Shown in pieces: positions 54,716-63,050 of a stretch of 64,000 nt of DNA. Source of the stretch: Streptomyces sp. R41 (GTDB lineage Bacteria; Actinomycetota; Actinomycetes; Streptomycetales; Streptomycetaceae). Location: contig NZ_CP163443.1 in assembly GCF_041053055.1 (NCBI RefSeq), positions 1,798,001-1,862,000 on the forward strand. The letters run 5' to 3'. The translations under genes and the position numbers were made by a program. How positions within the stretch are numbered: position 1 is the stretch's first letter; each line of letters starts with the position of its first letter. The notes below the pieces were generated by a model. The model was given only the letters and a program-made list of their open reading frames with translations. It was not told where the DNA came from and did no database searches.

Positions 54716-54815
54716 GCGCGGGGCCCGGACCGGGACAGCAGCGCACGAACGGCGCCTCGACGGCCCCCCGAAAGTCCAGCGACAGCAGGCCTCCGGCCTG
54801 GCCATACTCCCCTCC

Positions 54816-55290
54816 ATGGCCTTGACCCAGCAGTTCGCCCGCGCCTGTCCGCTGTACCTGGCGCAGTGTCGCGAGTCGGCCCTGGACTCGCCCGGTGCCG
54901 CCCCAGGTTGGGCGGGGCCTCCTTTGGTACTGCCGCAGGACGTCCGCCCATCCTCATCTGGTCGATGTGCTCGAGCGGGCGTTGTCCGGCGACCCCGGAG
55001 GCGACATCGGCTTCCTCGACCACGACGAGGTGTACGACCGCATCACCGACCCGCCCGGTCTGCTGGCTCCCGCCGCGGTCGACGAGATCACCCGCGCCCT
55101 CGTCGACGTGGACATCGACCACGTCCTCGCGGACCTGCCGGAGTCTGCGGAAGCCGCGGCCTCCGTCGTCGGTTTCGAAGGGTTTCGCGGCGACGTACGG
55201 GCGTACCTGGTCGAGCACTTCCTCGCACTGTGCGCCTTCTTCCGCGGCGCACAACTGCGCGGTCAGTGCGTGGTCGTCTGGATCGACTGA
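54816..55290 (+). pseudogene. Frameshifted DUF1877 gene
   Basis: ATG 54816 opens MALTQQFARACPLYLAQCRE, the standard DUF1877 start (TQQxARxxxxYLxxC). After SPGAAPGW the frame loses similarity. Family sequence resumes in the next frame as LLWYCRRTSAHPHLVDVLER, FLDHDEVYDRI and DVRAYLVEHFLALCAFF to a stop at 55290. About 15 residues expected at the junction (the ED-WA-W segment) are also missing, so this is a deletion with frameshift. Confidence 0.7.
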
Positions 55291-55413
55291 GCCCGGCCGA
55301 CGCGGTGCTCGGTGGACAGCGCGTCGGATTGCCCGCCCGCCGTGACGAAGCACATACGGCATGAGTAGCCGCCCGGTAGCGCACTGTCAGTCCTTGCCCC
55401 TAGGCTTGTGCGC

Positions 55414-55593
55414 ATGTCCCCCGATTTCACTCCCTCTGGTTCCGTGCGGTCTGCTGCCGCGTTAAACGAGCAGATCCGCGCCCTGTGGATGCGCGCGGGC
55501 GGCTCGCTGTCCGCCCAGGAGCGGGCGGAGTACGAACTGCTGGTCGTGAAGTGGGCAGAAGCGATACGGGGAGAGGTCGTCGAGGCGGCATGA
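55414..55593 (+). CDS. Small conserved protein with a TTA codon
   Basis: A 59-residue helical protein, SPDFTPSGSVRSAAALNEQI then RALWMRAGGSLSAQERAEYE and LLVVKWAEAIRGE. I recognise the type as a small actinobacterial hypothetical but know no function. Leu17 is encoded by TTA (55462-55464), the rare codon read by the bldA tRNA in Streptomyces, which suggests translation late in growth. TAGGCT ends 7 nt before the ATG and no ribosome site is seen, so it may be leaderless. Confidence 0.75.
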   Translation: MSPDFTPSGSVRSAAALNEQIRALWMRAGGSLSAQERAEYELLVVKWAEAIRGEVVEAA

Positions 55594-55627
55594 GCGCCGC
55601 GGAGTGAGTGCCGACCGGGCCTGACCG

Positions 55628-55790
55628 CCGACCGGTCGAAGCCGGCGCATCTGCACGGCAGCCGGGCAGTTGAGGCCGATGCATCTCCACGACAGCCGGC
55701 CGGCCGAAGCCGGCGCGTCTTCATGGAAGTCGGCCGGCCGAAGCCGGCACGTCCCACCGACAGCCCGCCAGTTGAGGCCGGCACACCCGC
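55628..55790. repeat. 34-bp tandem repeat, five degenerate copies
   Basis: Units begin at 55628, 55662, 55696, 55730 and 55764. Each has a GCCGGC-like core preceded by CGAAG or TTGAG and ends in a CAG or AAG. The block lies between the small TTA gene and the SDR relic, and contains no gene. Confidence 0.85.
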
Positions 55791-55815
55791 GCTTGGGCCG
55801 CCAGCCGCCGAGCGG

Positions 55816-55937
55816 CGCCCCGTCACCGCCCCCGGACACCCGAAGCACAGCCTCCGTCGTGTACGACGAGTCGGCGACATCAACCACGTGATAGCGGCGG
55901 CGATTTCCTCGGCCTGGCCGAGGCGGCGGAGCGGAAC
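55816..55937 (-). pseudogene. Relic of an SDR C-terminus
   Basis: One minus-strand frame reads VPLRRLGQAEEIAAAITWLM. The adjoining frame continues DVADSSYTTEAVLRVSGGGD. Together they give the SDR ending RxGxxEEIAxAxxWLxSDxSSYTTGxxLxVxGG. The Rossmann motif and catalytic Tyr/Lys are missing, and the two parts are out of register. A minisatellite directly follows it. Confidence 0.6.
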
Positions 55938-56102
55938 CGAGGCGGCGGCACGCCCGGCGCGGCCCGGGCCGCCCGGCTCAAAACCCCTCCCGCCTCCCAA
56001 GCAAACGATCTACCCTGCTGCTCAATGCCTTGAGCCGGGGCGGATGGCTCGGACGAAGCTTCTGAGCCGGCGGGGACCTGCTCGCGCTCAACAATCAAAC
56101 GG

Positions 56103-56849
56103 GTGGGGAAAACAGTGGTTCGCCAATCACGGGTCGGCATGGCCGTTGCCATGCTCATGACCTTCTTTCCGCTCCCCGCATGCGGGTCCGGGCAGGGCCC
56201 CCGGGAGGGCGCAGCGGCGGAAGAGACCAGGACGGCTGGTGCACAGGCCAAACCGTTGAGCAAGGCGGACCTGGAGCGGGCGACGATCACGGACACGGAT
56301 CTCGGCGGCTACGAAGTCAATCGGATCCTGGCTGCTCCCTCCGCGTCTCACAGAACGGCGGATCCTGCCGAATGCACGCCCGTGGTTCAGGCACTGGGCG
56401 GAAGCAGCGGCTTCACAGCCACCGCACGCACCGGCCGGATGATTTCCTCGAAGCAGCACGGCCCCGGGGCATCCATGATCCTGTCGTCACACAGCGCCGG
56501 GGATGCCGCGCGGGTGATCGACGCATTCCGCACGGCCGCCAAGCGGTGCGAGACCTTCAAAGACATCCGGGCGGACTTCCGCTACGGCGATGCCGAACTC
56601 CAGCCCGACCCCGGCTACGGCGATGAATCCGTATCCCTGCGGCTCACACAGCTCGCGGCGGACAGCGAGGACGAGGAGCCCATCCGGGTTCCGTTCGCGG
56701 TGGTGGCCGTTCGGCAAGGGACGACGGTCGCCATGTTCTACGAGTTCAACCTCCCCGCAGGGCCAAGGGGCAAGGATCCCGCCGTCGTACCGGAAGCGAT
56801 CATCAGGGCACAACTGAACAAGCTCAGCAAGCTGACGGTTTCCAAGTGA
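56103..56849 (+). CDS. Hypothetical lipoprotein
   Basis: A 248-residue secreted lipoprotein. The signal peptide ends at FFPLPACGSG (lipobox LPAC near residue 27). The mature domain of 200 residues (LSKADLERATITDTDLGGYE, DPAECTPVVQALGGSSGFTA, SAGDAARVIDAFRTAAKRCE) resembles the PknH-sensor-like lipoproteins of Streptomyces, with two Cys that may pair. Role unknown. GTG 56103 or GTG 56115 is the start; the second has GGGGA upstream. Confidence 0.75.
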   Translation: MGKTVVRQSRVGMAVAMLMTFFPLPACGSGQGPREGAAAEETRTAGAQAKPLSKADLERATITDTDLGGYEVNRILAAPSASHRTADPAECTPVVQALGGSSGFTATARTGRMISSKQHGPGASMILSSHSAGDAARVIDAFRTAAKRCETFKDIRADFRYGDAELQPDPGYGDESVSLRLTQLAADSEDEEPIRVPFAVVAVRQGTTVAMFYEFNLPAGPRGKDPAVVPEAIIRAQLNKLSKLTVSK

Positions 56850-57082
56850 CCGCGGTCGAGCACTGGCCTGGAGCTTCGCGGCGTACGACAGGGAGACCCA
56901 TGTCAAGCAGTGTTCACAGCCCTTTCGGCGAAGCACGCGTGTCGCCCTCCATCACCCCCACTGACGTCCGTTAGGCTCGCGCCGCCACACAGGTTCCGAT
57001 CTTCACGGAGGGCAGGACGGCGGGGATCAATCGCGAGCGCGTCGTCAGAACGCTGACGTTCTGGCTGCGTCCAGCCTTCGCA

Positions 57083-57955
57083 TTGCGGGTCCTCAACCGG
57101 TTTCAGAAGATCGCGGGTTTCGACCGCTCGATGGCCCTGGCCTCCAGCGCTCTGACCGCACTGATCCCCCTCGCGATCCTCAGCGGCGAGGTCCTGAGCA
57201 CCTTCGTGCACTACGACGCCGCGGAGCGGATCATCAGGCGCTACAGCCTCACCGGAGCAGGCGCCGAGGCGGTCAACTCCCTCTTCTCCCCCGCCGAGAA
57301 CACGAGTGCGACCGTGGGCATCTTCGGGGTCGTGTTCCTGACGATCTCGGCGCTGAGCTTCGCGCGAGCCTCGCAGCGGCTCTTCGAACAGACATGGGAA
57401 CTCAAGCCCCTCAGCGTGCGCAACACGCGCAACGGCTTGTGGTGGATCCTCACCCTCGGTGGCTACGCAGTGGTCACCGGGTGGCTCTCCGCGGTTCTCG
57501 ACGGGGGTGGGCCAGGCCTGGCGGCGTCGGTGTGCAAGGTACCGGTGACCGCCGTGTTCCTCGTCTGGACCGGCTGGATCCTGTCGGCGAAGCGGATCAT
57601 CTGGCCCGACCTGATCCCATTCGGCGTCACCGCGGCCGTTCTGACGGCAGCCTATTCGGTGGGCGCAACCATTTACCTGCCGCGTCTTTTCAACTCCTCC
57701 GCCTCACGGTACGGGGTCGTCGGCGCCGTCTTCGCGATGATCTCGGCCCTCTTCGGAGCCATGCTCGTCATCGTCGCATCGGCGGCACTGGGACGAGAAG
57801 TACGAGACGAGCTCAGCCGGATCCGTCAGGGCCACCGCCCTTCCGACCATGAGGTCCGGCGACAGTGGGACAGCCTGGTCGAGCAGACACGGTCACGCTG
57901 GCGCACGGCACGGGAACAGGTCTCTCACCATCGGATCAAGGACTCGGACCAGTGA
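57083..57955 (+). CDS. YihY/BrkB family membrane protein
   Basis: A membrane protein of about 290 residues with six hydrophobic helices. ALASSALTALIPLAILSGEV, SFARASQRLFEQTWELKPLS and GATIYLPRLFNSSASRYGVV are family signatures. Its molecular role is unknown. The start is unclear: the only canonical choice is TTG 57083 without a ribosome site, while similar sequence (INRERVVRTLTFWLRPAFAL) continues in frame upstream to a TAG at 56973 with no ATG or GTG. The real start may be non-standard or lost. Confidence 0.75.
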   Translation: MRVLNRFQKIAGFDRSMALASSALTALIPLAILSGEVLSTFVHYDAAERIIRRYSLTGAGAEAVNSLFSPAENTSATVGIFGVVFLTISALSFARASQRLFEQTWELKPLSVRNTRNGLWWILTLGGYAVVTGWLSAVLDGGGPGLAASVCKVPVTAVFLVWTGWILSAKRIIWPDLIPFGVTAAVLTAAYSVGATIYLPRLFNSSASRYGVVGAVFAMISALFGAMLVIVASAALGREVRDELSRIRQGHRPSDHEVRRQWDSLVEQTRSRWRTAREQVSHHRIKDSDQ

Positions 57956-58026
57956 CTCGTTCACAGACCCTTCTGGCTCTGTCAGAGGTCACAACCCAAT
58001 AGCCGGGTATCCCACGGGACGTCGAC

Positions 58027-58342
58027 ATGAGCACCCCGCAGTCACAGCAGGACGGCGCGACAGACGCCGCCAAAGAGCCCACCATGGATATGAAGTCCGT
58101 GGTCACCGTCATCCCGGTCGCCGACCTGGTCCTCGACATCGAACCGAGCCCGCGCCGAACTGATCAGCAAGGGTGTTGAGGTGAGCGAGGTCTTTCACCA
58201 CGTCTACGACGCCGACGACCGAGAACGGGTGGATGGCACCGTTCCTGGGTGTCGCAGCTACGCCGCATTCGCCTCGTTCAGCGACTCAGACGGCAATGGA
58301 CGGCTGCCGCAAGAGGTCCAGGTGCGACAACCCGGAGGGTGA
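58027..58342 (+). pseudogene. Relic of a VOC (glyoxalase-fold) gene
   Basis: ATG 58027 opens a frame with MDMKSVVTVIPVADLVLDIE that soon goes out of register. The next frame continues RAELISKGVEVSEVFHHVYD and RSYAAFASFSDSDGNGRLPQ to TGA at 58342. These are the first strand and the last half of a VOC protein; about 60 residues between them, including one metal-site strand, are missing. A deletion joined the parts out of frame. Confidence 0.7.
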
Positions 58343-58372
58343 AAGGTCCCGTACGGCCAAGGAGGTTTCACC

Positions 58373-58561
58373 ATGGACGTCCCCACGTTGACAGAACTTC
58401 TGCGTGAGACCGAGGAGCACCACGGCCCGTACGAGGCGACAGCTCCCGAGCACCACTGGGCGGATTGGTATGCCGCGTACATCGTCGCCCGTGAGCACGG
58501 CCGGACTCCCGACGAGGCTGCCGACGACGCCGCGCTTCACATGGAAGCACTGCGGCGTTGA
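58373..58561 (+). CDS. Small conserved protein following the VOC relic
   Basis: A 62-residue acidic protein, MDVPTLTELLRETEEHHGPY then EHHWADWYAAYIVAREHGRT and PDEAADDAALHMEALRR. AAGGAGG precedes the ATG. Its HHxxY and HHWxDWYAxY motifs recur in small proteins that I have seen next to VOC genes in actinomycetes. The partner VOC gene here is broken, while this one looks intact. Function unknown. Confidence 0.75.
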   Translation: MDVPTLTELLRETEEHHGPYEATAPEHHWADWYAAYIVAREHGRTPDEAADDAALHMEALRR

Positions 58562-58613
58562 AGGGCGTCTAGGACGTCGTCGTCATCGGTGGAGGGCCTC
58601 CGGGCAGGCGTGA

Positions 58614-59288
58614 TCACGCCGGCGCGGGCGGATCCGTGGCCAATTCGTCCGCGTGCTCGCCCGTGACCAGGTAGACCACGCGGCGGGCCACCGAGACGGC
58701 ATGGTCGGCGAAACGCTCGTAATACCGGCCGACCAACGTGACGTCCACGGCTGTTTCCACGCCGTGCAGCCACCGGTCGTCCATCAGGTGCTCAAAGATC
58801 ATGCGGTGCAGCTCGTCCATACGGTCGTCGTCCTTCTCCAGCCGCAGCGCGGCGTCGACGTCCTGGGTGATGAGCACTTCGGCGGCCTGCGCCATCAGAC
58901 GCTGCGCAAGCTGGCCCATCTCCAAAATGGTGCGCCGCAGATCGCGCGGGACCGCACGTTCGGGATAGCGAAGCCGGGCCAGTTTGGCCACGTGCTGGGC
59001 CAGATCACCACAGCGCTCCAGATCCGCGCTCATACGCAGCGAGGTGACCACGATGCGCAGATCCGTGGCGACCGGTTGCTGCCGCGCCAGCACCGCGATC
59101 GCCCGGTTCTCCAAATCCCGTTGCAGATCATCGACCTTTTCATCGGCCGAGATCACACTCTCCGCGAGCCGCAGATCCGCATCCATCAGAGCGCTGGTGG
59201 CCCGGCCCATGGCAGAACCGACCAGGTGCGCCATCTCCACCAGCCCGTCACTGATCGACGCCAGCTCCTCGTGATAAGCCGACCGCAT
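58614..59288 (-). CDS. phoU: PhoU phosphate-signalling regulator
   Basis: A 224-residue helical-bundle protein with two PhoU repeats. SAYHEELASISDGLVEMAHL and ADEKVDDLQRDLENRAIAVL with VATDLRIVVTSLRMSADLER start repeat one (E/DxxxD metal sites), and DDDRMDELHRMIFEHLMDDR with LVGRYYERFADHAVSVARRV form repeat two. It damps Pho signalling at the phosphate sensor. It stands alone here, without pst genes. It starts at ATG 59288. Confidence 0.93.
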   Translation of the reverse strand: MRSAYHEELASISDGLVEMAHLVGSAMGRATSALMDADLRLAESVISADEKVDDLQRDLENRAIAVLARQQPVATDLRIVVTSLRMSADLERCGDLAQHVAKLARLRYPERAVPRDLRRTILEMGQLAQRLMAQAAEVLITQDVDAALRLEKDDDRMDELHRMIFEHLMDDRWLHGVETAVDVTLVGRYYERFADHAVSVARRVVYLVTGEHADELATDPPAPA

Positions 59289-59376
59289 TGGGTCCTCACC
59301 CTTCAGTCCTACCGCAGCCAGTCTCCGCCCAGTGTCAGCCTCATGTGGCCCGCCGGAACTGCCGTCTCGGGTCCCG

Positions 59377-59505
59377 TCAAGTCGGCGCCTCCTTCGGTGC
59401 CTGTGACGTCCGCTCGGCCCAGACGGTCTTTCCCTGCTCCCAGTAGCGGGTACCCCACTGGTCCGCGAGGCTCACGACGTTCATGAGCACGTCACCGTCG
59501 GGCAT
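59377..59505 (-). pseudogene. C-terminal remnant of a HATPase_c regulatory ATPase
   Basis: A 42-codon frame from ATG 59505 (GGAGG 9 nt upstream) reads LMNVVSLADQWGTRYWEQGK then TVWAERTSQAP. This matches the very end of the Streptomyces anti-sigma-like ATP-binding proteins (LxVxxLADxWGxRxxxxGKTVWAE). The N, G1 and G2 boxes that bind ATP are absent. It is complete as a tiny frame, but without the fold it is most likely a relic. Confidence 0.55.
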
Positions 59506-59814
59506 TCGAAAACACCTCCGCTTTCATCCCCCGGCCCGCTTGCCCGGAGCGCTACACCGATCGGCGCAGGGCGCCTCTGCACCAATTCAAGCGCGCGGCA
59601 GTCCACCGGCAACCCGACCGGCTTCCGCCAAGCCCTGCGTGGTGGAGGGGCACATCGACGGGTCGGCGGCCAGAGCCCAGGGTCGCCCGACACCTCGGAT
59701 CGTTCACGGGCGACAGCGCCCACCGGGCGACCCCGTCGAGGCCGCCGAATATCAGCCGCCGAATATCACCGCACGGCCCTTGGCGTGGCACGCTCCGTGG
59801 CCAACACTGAGCCG
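59506..59814. other. Intergenic region without recognised content
   Basis: About 310 bases between the ATPase remnant and the SnoaL-like gene. No gene or long repeat was recognised. Confidence 0.4.
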
Positions 59815-60300
59815 ATGACGCAGCGTGTGGAGCTCGCGACCGTGATGGACCGGTTCGCCGTGGATGGACTTGTCACCGACTACGCGGTGGCGGTGGACGA
59901 CGGCGACTGGGAGGCGTACCGGGCGCTGTTCGCGCCGGACGGGCGCGCGGACTATCGCTCGGCCGGTGGCATCGAGGGGGACGCCGACCAGGTGGCGGGA
60001 TGGCTCGCCCAGAGCATGGAGCTGTTCCCGATGCGCCAGCATTTGATCGTCAACCGGCGCGTCCGGTTCGGGATTCTCGAGCAGGACACGGGCGATACGG
60101 CCCGGGTCCAGGCGGACTACATCAATCCGATGCGGTTCGCGGGACACGACGGCGGATCCACCGCGCCCGACTTCGTGTGCGGCGGCCGCTACGCCTTCGG
60201 GCTGCTGCGTACGGTCGACGGCTGGCGGCTGCGCCACGTGGCCGTCCAGGAGAAGTGGCGCCGCACCCCGCAGACACTTCAGGAACCGGCGGCCACCTGA
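59815..60300 (+). CDS. SnoaL-like (NTF2-fold) protein
   Basis: A 161-residue protein of the SnoaL_4 type. VDGLVTDYAVAVDDGDWEAY, RALFAPDGRADYRSAGG, MRQHLIVNRRVRF and RYAFGLLRTVDGWRLRHVAV with a final EKWRRTP are typical of ring-hydroxylating-dioxygenase beta-like or limonene hydrolase-like cupped folds. The reaction is unknown. ATG 59815 is preferred to GTG/ATG at 59785. Confidence 0.82.
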   Translation: MTQRVELATVMDRFAVDGLVTDYAVAVDDGDWEAYRALFAPDGRADYRSAGGIEGDADQVAGWLAQSMELFPMRQHLIVNRRVRFGILEQDTGDTARVQADYINPMRFAGHDGGSTAPDFVCGGRYAFGLLRTVDGWRLRHVAVQEKWRRTPQTLQEPAAT

Positions 60301-60320
60301 GCGGACCCGCTGCCCCGTGG

Positions 60321-60480
60321 CGCCCGCCACAAAAGCGGGCCCCTGCCCCACGGCACCCGCCACAAAAGCGGGCCCCTGCCCCACGGCACCCGCCACCTAT
60401 GCGGGCCCGGCCCACGACACCTGCCACCAGAGCGGCCCCCTTGCCGACCACACTCACCACCAGAGCGGACCCGCCGATGC
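60321..60480. repeat. 33-bp hairpin-containing tandem repeat, about five copies
   Basis: Units start at 60321, 60354, 60387, 60418 and 60449. The first two differ at one position; later ones decay to 31 bp. Each early unit holds the stem CCCGC-CACAAAA-GCGGG. The block ends 65 bp before lnt and contains no gene. Confidence 0.9.
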
Positions 60481-60544
60481 CCCCTGTCGGAGATCGTCCC
60501 CGACGCGCACACTGGAGGCACGCACCTGGGGAGGGAGGCGCTGC

Positions 60545-62119
60545 ATGAAGAGGCCCGACCAATGGCTCGCCTCTCCTTGGCGGCGCGGGATCATCGCCGC
60601 GCTGGCGGGCGCGCTGCCCGTGTTCGCCTTTCCCGCCCCGTCCTGGTGGTGGTTCGCGTACATCGCGCTCGTTCCCTGGATCCTGCTGGCCCGCTCGGCC
60701 CCGACCGGCAGGCGGGCCGCGTACGACGGCTGGCTCGGCGGGCTGGGCTTCATGCTCGCCGTGCACCACTGGCTGCTGCCCAGCCTGCATGTGTTCACGG
60801 TGGTCATAGCGGCCCTGCTCGGTGCGCTGTGGGCCCCGTGGGGCTGGCTCGTCCGGCGGTTCCTCTCCGGGGTGCCCTCGGCGGGACGGATCGGCGCCGC
60901 TCTCGTCGTGCTGCCGTCGGGGTGGCTGGTGGTCGAACTGGCCCGGTCCTGGCAGGGCTTGGGCGGCCCGTGGGGCCTGCTCGGGTCGAGCCAGTGGCAG
61001 GTGGAGCCCGCGCTGCGGCTGGCCTCGGTCGGCGGGGTGTGGCTGCTCAGCTTCCTGGTGGTGGCGGTCAATGTCGCCGTCGCCGTACTGGTCGCGGTGC
61101 GCGAGTCCCGTATGCCCGCCTTGGCAGGACTGCTCGCGACGGCCGCCGCGACCTCGGCGGCGTGGGTGTGGTCGCCGCGCCCCGATGTGGACGGCCGGGT
61201 CCGGATCGCCGTCGTACAGCCCGGGATCGTCGAAGGCATGGGCAGCCCGGCCAAGCGGTTCGCGCGCGAGGAGGCGCTCACCCGTACGCTCGCCGGGCAG
61301 AACGTCGACCTGGTCGTCTGGGGTGAGAGCAGCGTCGGCTTCGATCTGGCCGGCCGCCCCGACCTGGCCAACCGGATCGCCGCGCTCTCCCGGCTCACCG
61401 GCGCCGACATCCTGGTGAACGTCGACGCGCGCCGCTCCGACCGGCCCGGCATCTACAAGAGTTCGGTCCTGGTGGGACCGCAGGGCCCGACCGGCGACCG
61501 CTACGACAAGATGCGGCTCGTGCCCTTCGGCGAGTACATACCCGCGCGCTCCCTGCTCGGCTGGGCGACCTCGGTGGGCAAGGCGGCGGGCGAGGACCGC
61601 AGGCGCGGCTCCGAGCAGGTGGTGATGAACGTGGGGCACGGGCTGCGCATCGGGCCCATGGTCTGCTTCGAGACGGCCTTCCCCGACATGAGCCGCCATC
61701 TCGCCCAGGACGGAGCCGGAGTGCTCCTCGCGCAGTCGTCGACATCGACTTTTCAGAAGAGCTGGGCACCCGAGCAGCACGCCTCCCTCGCCGCGCTGCG
61801 GGCCGCCGAGACCGGCCGCCCGATGGTGCACGCGACACTGACCGGCGTCTCCGCCGTCTACGGCCCGAGCGGTGAGCGCATCGGCTCCTGGCTCGGCACG
61901 GACGCGAGCACGACGATGGTGTACGAGGTGCCGCTGGCCCGGGGTGTCACGCCGTACGTCAGGTTCGGCGACTGGCCGGTGCACGCGGCCCTGCTGGTGT
62001 TGGCGGCGCTGTGCGCGACGGAAGGCGCCCGCGCGTTCAGAGCGCGGCGGCACGCTCCTGAACCGCACGTACCACCCGCTCGCACAGTTCATGAGTCGCG
62101 AGCGCGTCCCGCGCGCTGA
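60545..62119 (+). CDS. lnt: Apolipoprotein N-acyltransferase
   Basis: A 524-residue Lnt. Six or so N-terminal helices (PAPSWWWFAYIALVPWILLA on) precede the nitrilase domain: Glu in VVWGESSVGFDL, Lys in RYDKMRLVPFGEYIPARSLL, and Cys in IGPMVCFETAFPDMSRHLAQ. It adds the third fatty acid to lipoproteins. Actinomycetes commonly have one or two such genes. GGGAGGGAGG precedes the ATG. Its final 83 bp overlap the convergent oxidoreductase gene, adding an Arg/Pro/His-rich tail. Confidence 0.93.
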   Translation: MKRPDQWLASPWRRGIIAALAGALPVFAFPAPSWWWFAYIALVPWILLARSAPTGRRAAYDGWLGGLGFMLAVHHWLLPSLHVFTVVIAALLGALWAPWGWLVRRFLSGVPSAGRIGAALVVLPSGWLVVELARSWQGLGGPWGLLGSSQWQVEPALRLASVGGVWLLSFLVVAVNVAVAVLVAVRESRMPALAGLLATAAATSAAWVWSPRPDVDGRVRIAVVQPGIVEGMGSPAKRFAREEALTRTLAGQNVDLVVWGESSVGFDLAGRPDLANRIAALSRLTGADILVNVDARRSDRPGIYKSSVLVGPQGPTGDRYDKMRLVPFGEYIPARSLLGWATSVGKAAGEDRRRGSEQVVMNVGHGLRIGPMVCFETAFPDMSRHLAQDGAGVLLAQSSTSTFQKSWAPEQHASLAALRAAETGRPMVHATLTGVSAVYGPSGERIGSWLGTDASTTMVYEVPLARGVTPYVRFGDWPVHAALLVLAALCATEGARAFRARRHAPEPHVPPARTVHESRARPAR

Positions 62120-62948
62120 GCACCTTGCCCGCACGCACCGCGTCGAGGAAGGCGATCGCCACCTGCTCGATACCGCGCTGCCGGGCCACCGGCACCCAGT
62201 CCCCGCGCCGCCGTACGGTCGGCTGCCCCTTGTGGTCGATCACCTCGGCGAGGTTGACCACCTGACGCTTGGTGTCCTGGCCCGAGACCTCGAGGATCTC
62301 CTCGTTCGAGCCGCTGAGCCGGTTCATCACGCCGAGCGCCGTGAAGCCGTCCCCGGCCAGTTGCAGCACGATGTGGTGCATCAGCCCGTTCTCGACGCGG
62401 GCCCGCACGGTCACGTCGTCGACCGGCCCCGGCACCAGGAACCGCAGGGTGTCGACGACATGGATGAAGTCGTCGAGGACCATCGTGCGCGGCGCCTCGG
62501 GCAGACCTATGCGGTTCTTCTGCATCAGGATCAGCTCACGCGGGTGATCGGCGCACTGCGCGTAGGCGGGCGCGTAACGCCGGTTGAAGCCGACGGCGAG
62601 ACTGACGTTCCGTTCCTCCGCGAGCCGCACGAGCCGCTCGGAGTCGGCGAGTTCGTACGCGAGCGGCTTGTCGACGTACGTCGGTACGCCCGCCTCCAGC
62701 AGGCGGGTGACGATCTCGGGATGCGCGACGGTGGCGGCGTGCACGAACGCCGCGTCGAGATCCTGCGCGAGGAGCTCCGACAGGTCGGTGTGTCGCTGCG
62801 TCTCGGGAAGGTGAAGGCTGTCGGCGACCTGTCCGAGCGTCGCGGGCGTCCGCGTCTGCAGATGCAGCTCGACCCCCGGCTGGACGCCGAGCACCGGCAG
62901 ATAGGCCTTCTGCGCGATGTCGCCGAGTCCGATACAGCCGACTTTCAC
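62037..62948 (-). CDS. Gfo/Idh/MocA family oxidoreductase
   Basis: A 303-residue NAD(P)-dependent oxidoreductase. VKVGCIGLGDIAQKAYLPVL is the Rossmann motif, VPTYVDKPLAYELADSERLV the DKP variant of the catalytic EKP, and MVLDDFIHVVDTLRFLVPGP the later conserved His. It is of the short virulence-factor (MviM-like) type. Substrate unknown. GTG 62948 fits the family start and lies 102 bp from the FAD monooxygenase stop. Confidence 0.9.
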   Translation of the reverse strand: MKVGCIGLGDIAQKAYLPVLGVQPGVELHLQTRTPATLGQVADSLHLPETQRHTDLSELLAQDLDAAFVHAATVAHPEIVTRLLEAGVPTYVDKPLAYELADSERLVRLAEERNVSLAVGFNRRYAPAYAQCADHPRELILMQKNRIGLPEAPRTMVLDDFIHVVDTLRFLVPGPVDDVTVRARVENGLMHHIVLQLAGDGFTALGVMNRLSGSNEEILEVSGQDTKRQVVNLAEVIDHKGQPTVRRRGDWVPVARQRGIEQVAIAFLDAVRAGKVLSARDALATHELCERVVRAVQERAAAL

Positions 62949-63050
62949 AACAGCCCGCCTCTCGATGGTGCGCCGGTGACCGAGGCCGACCTGCTCTTCT
63001 GCCGGGGGTCCGGGGGGAGTCCCCCGGGAAGACACAGCACAGGGGTCTCC

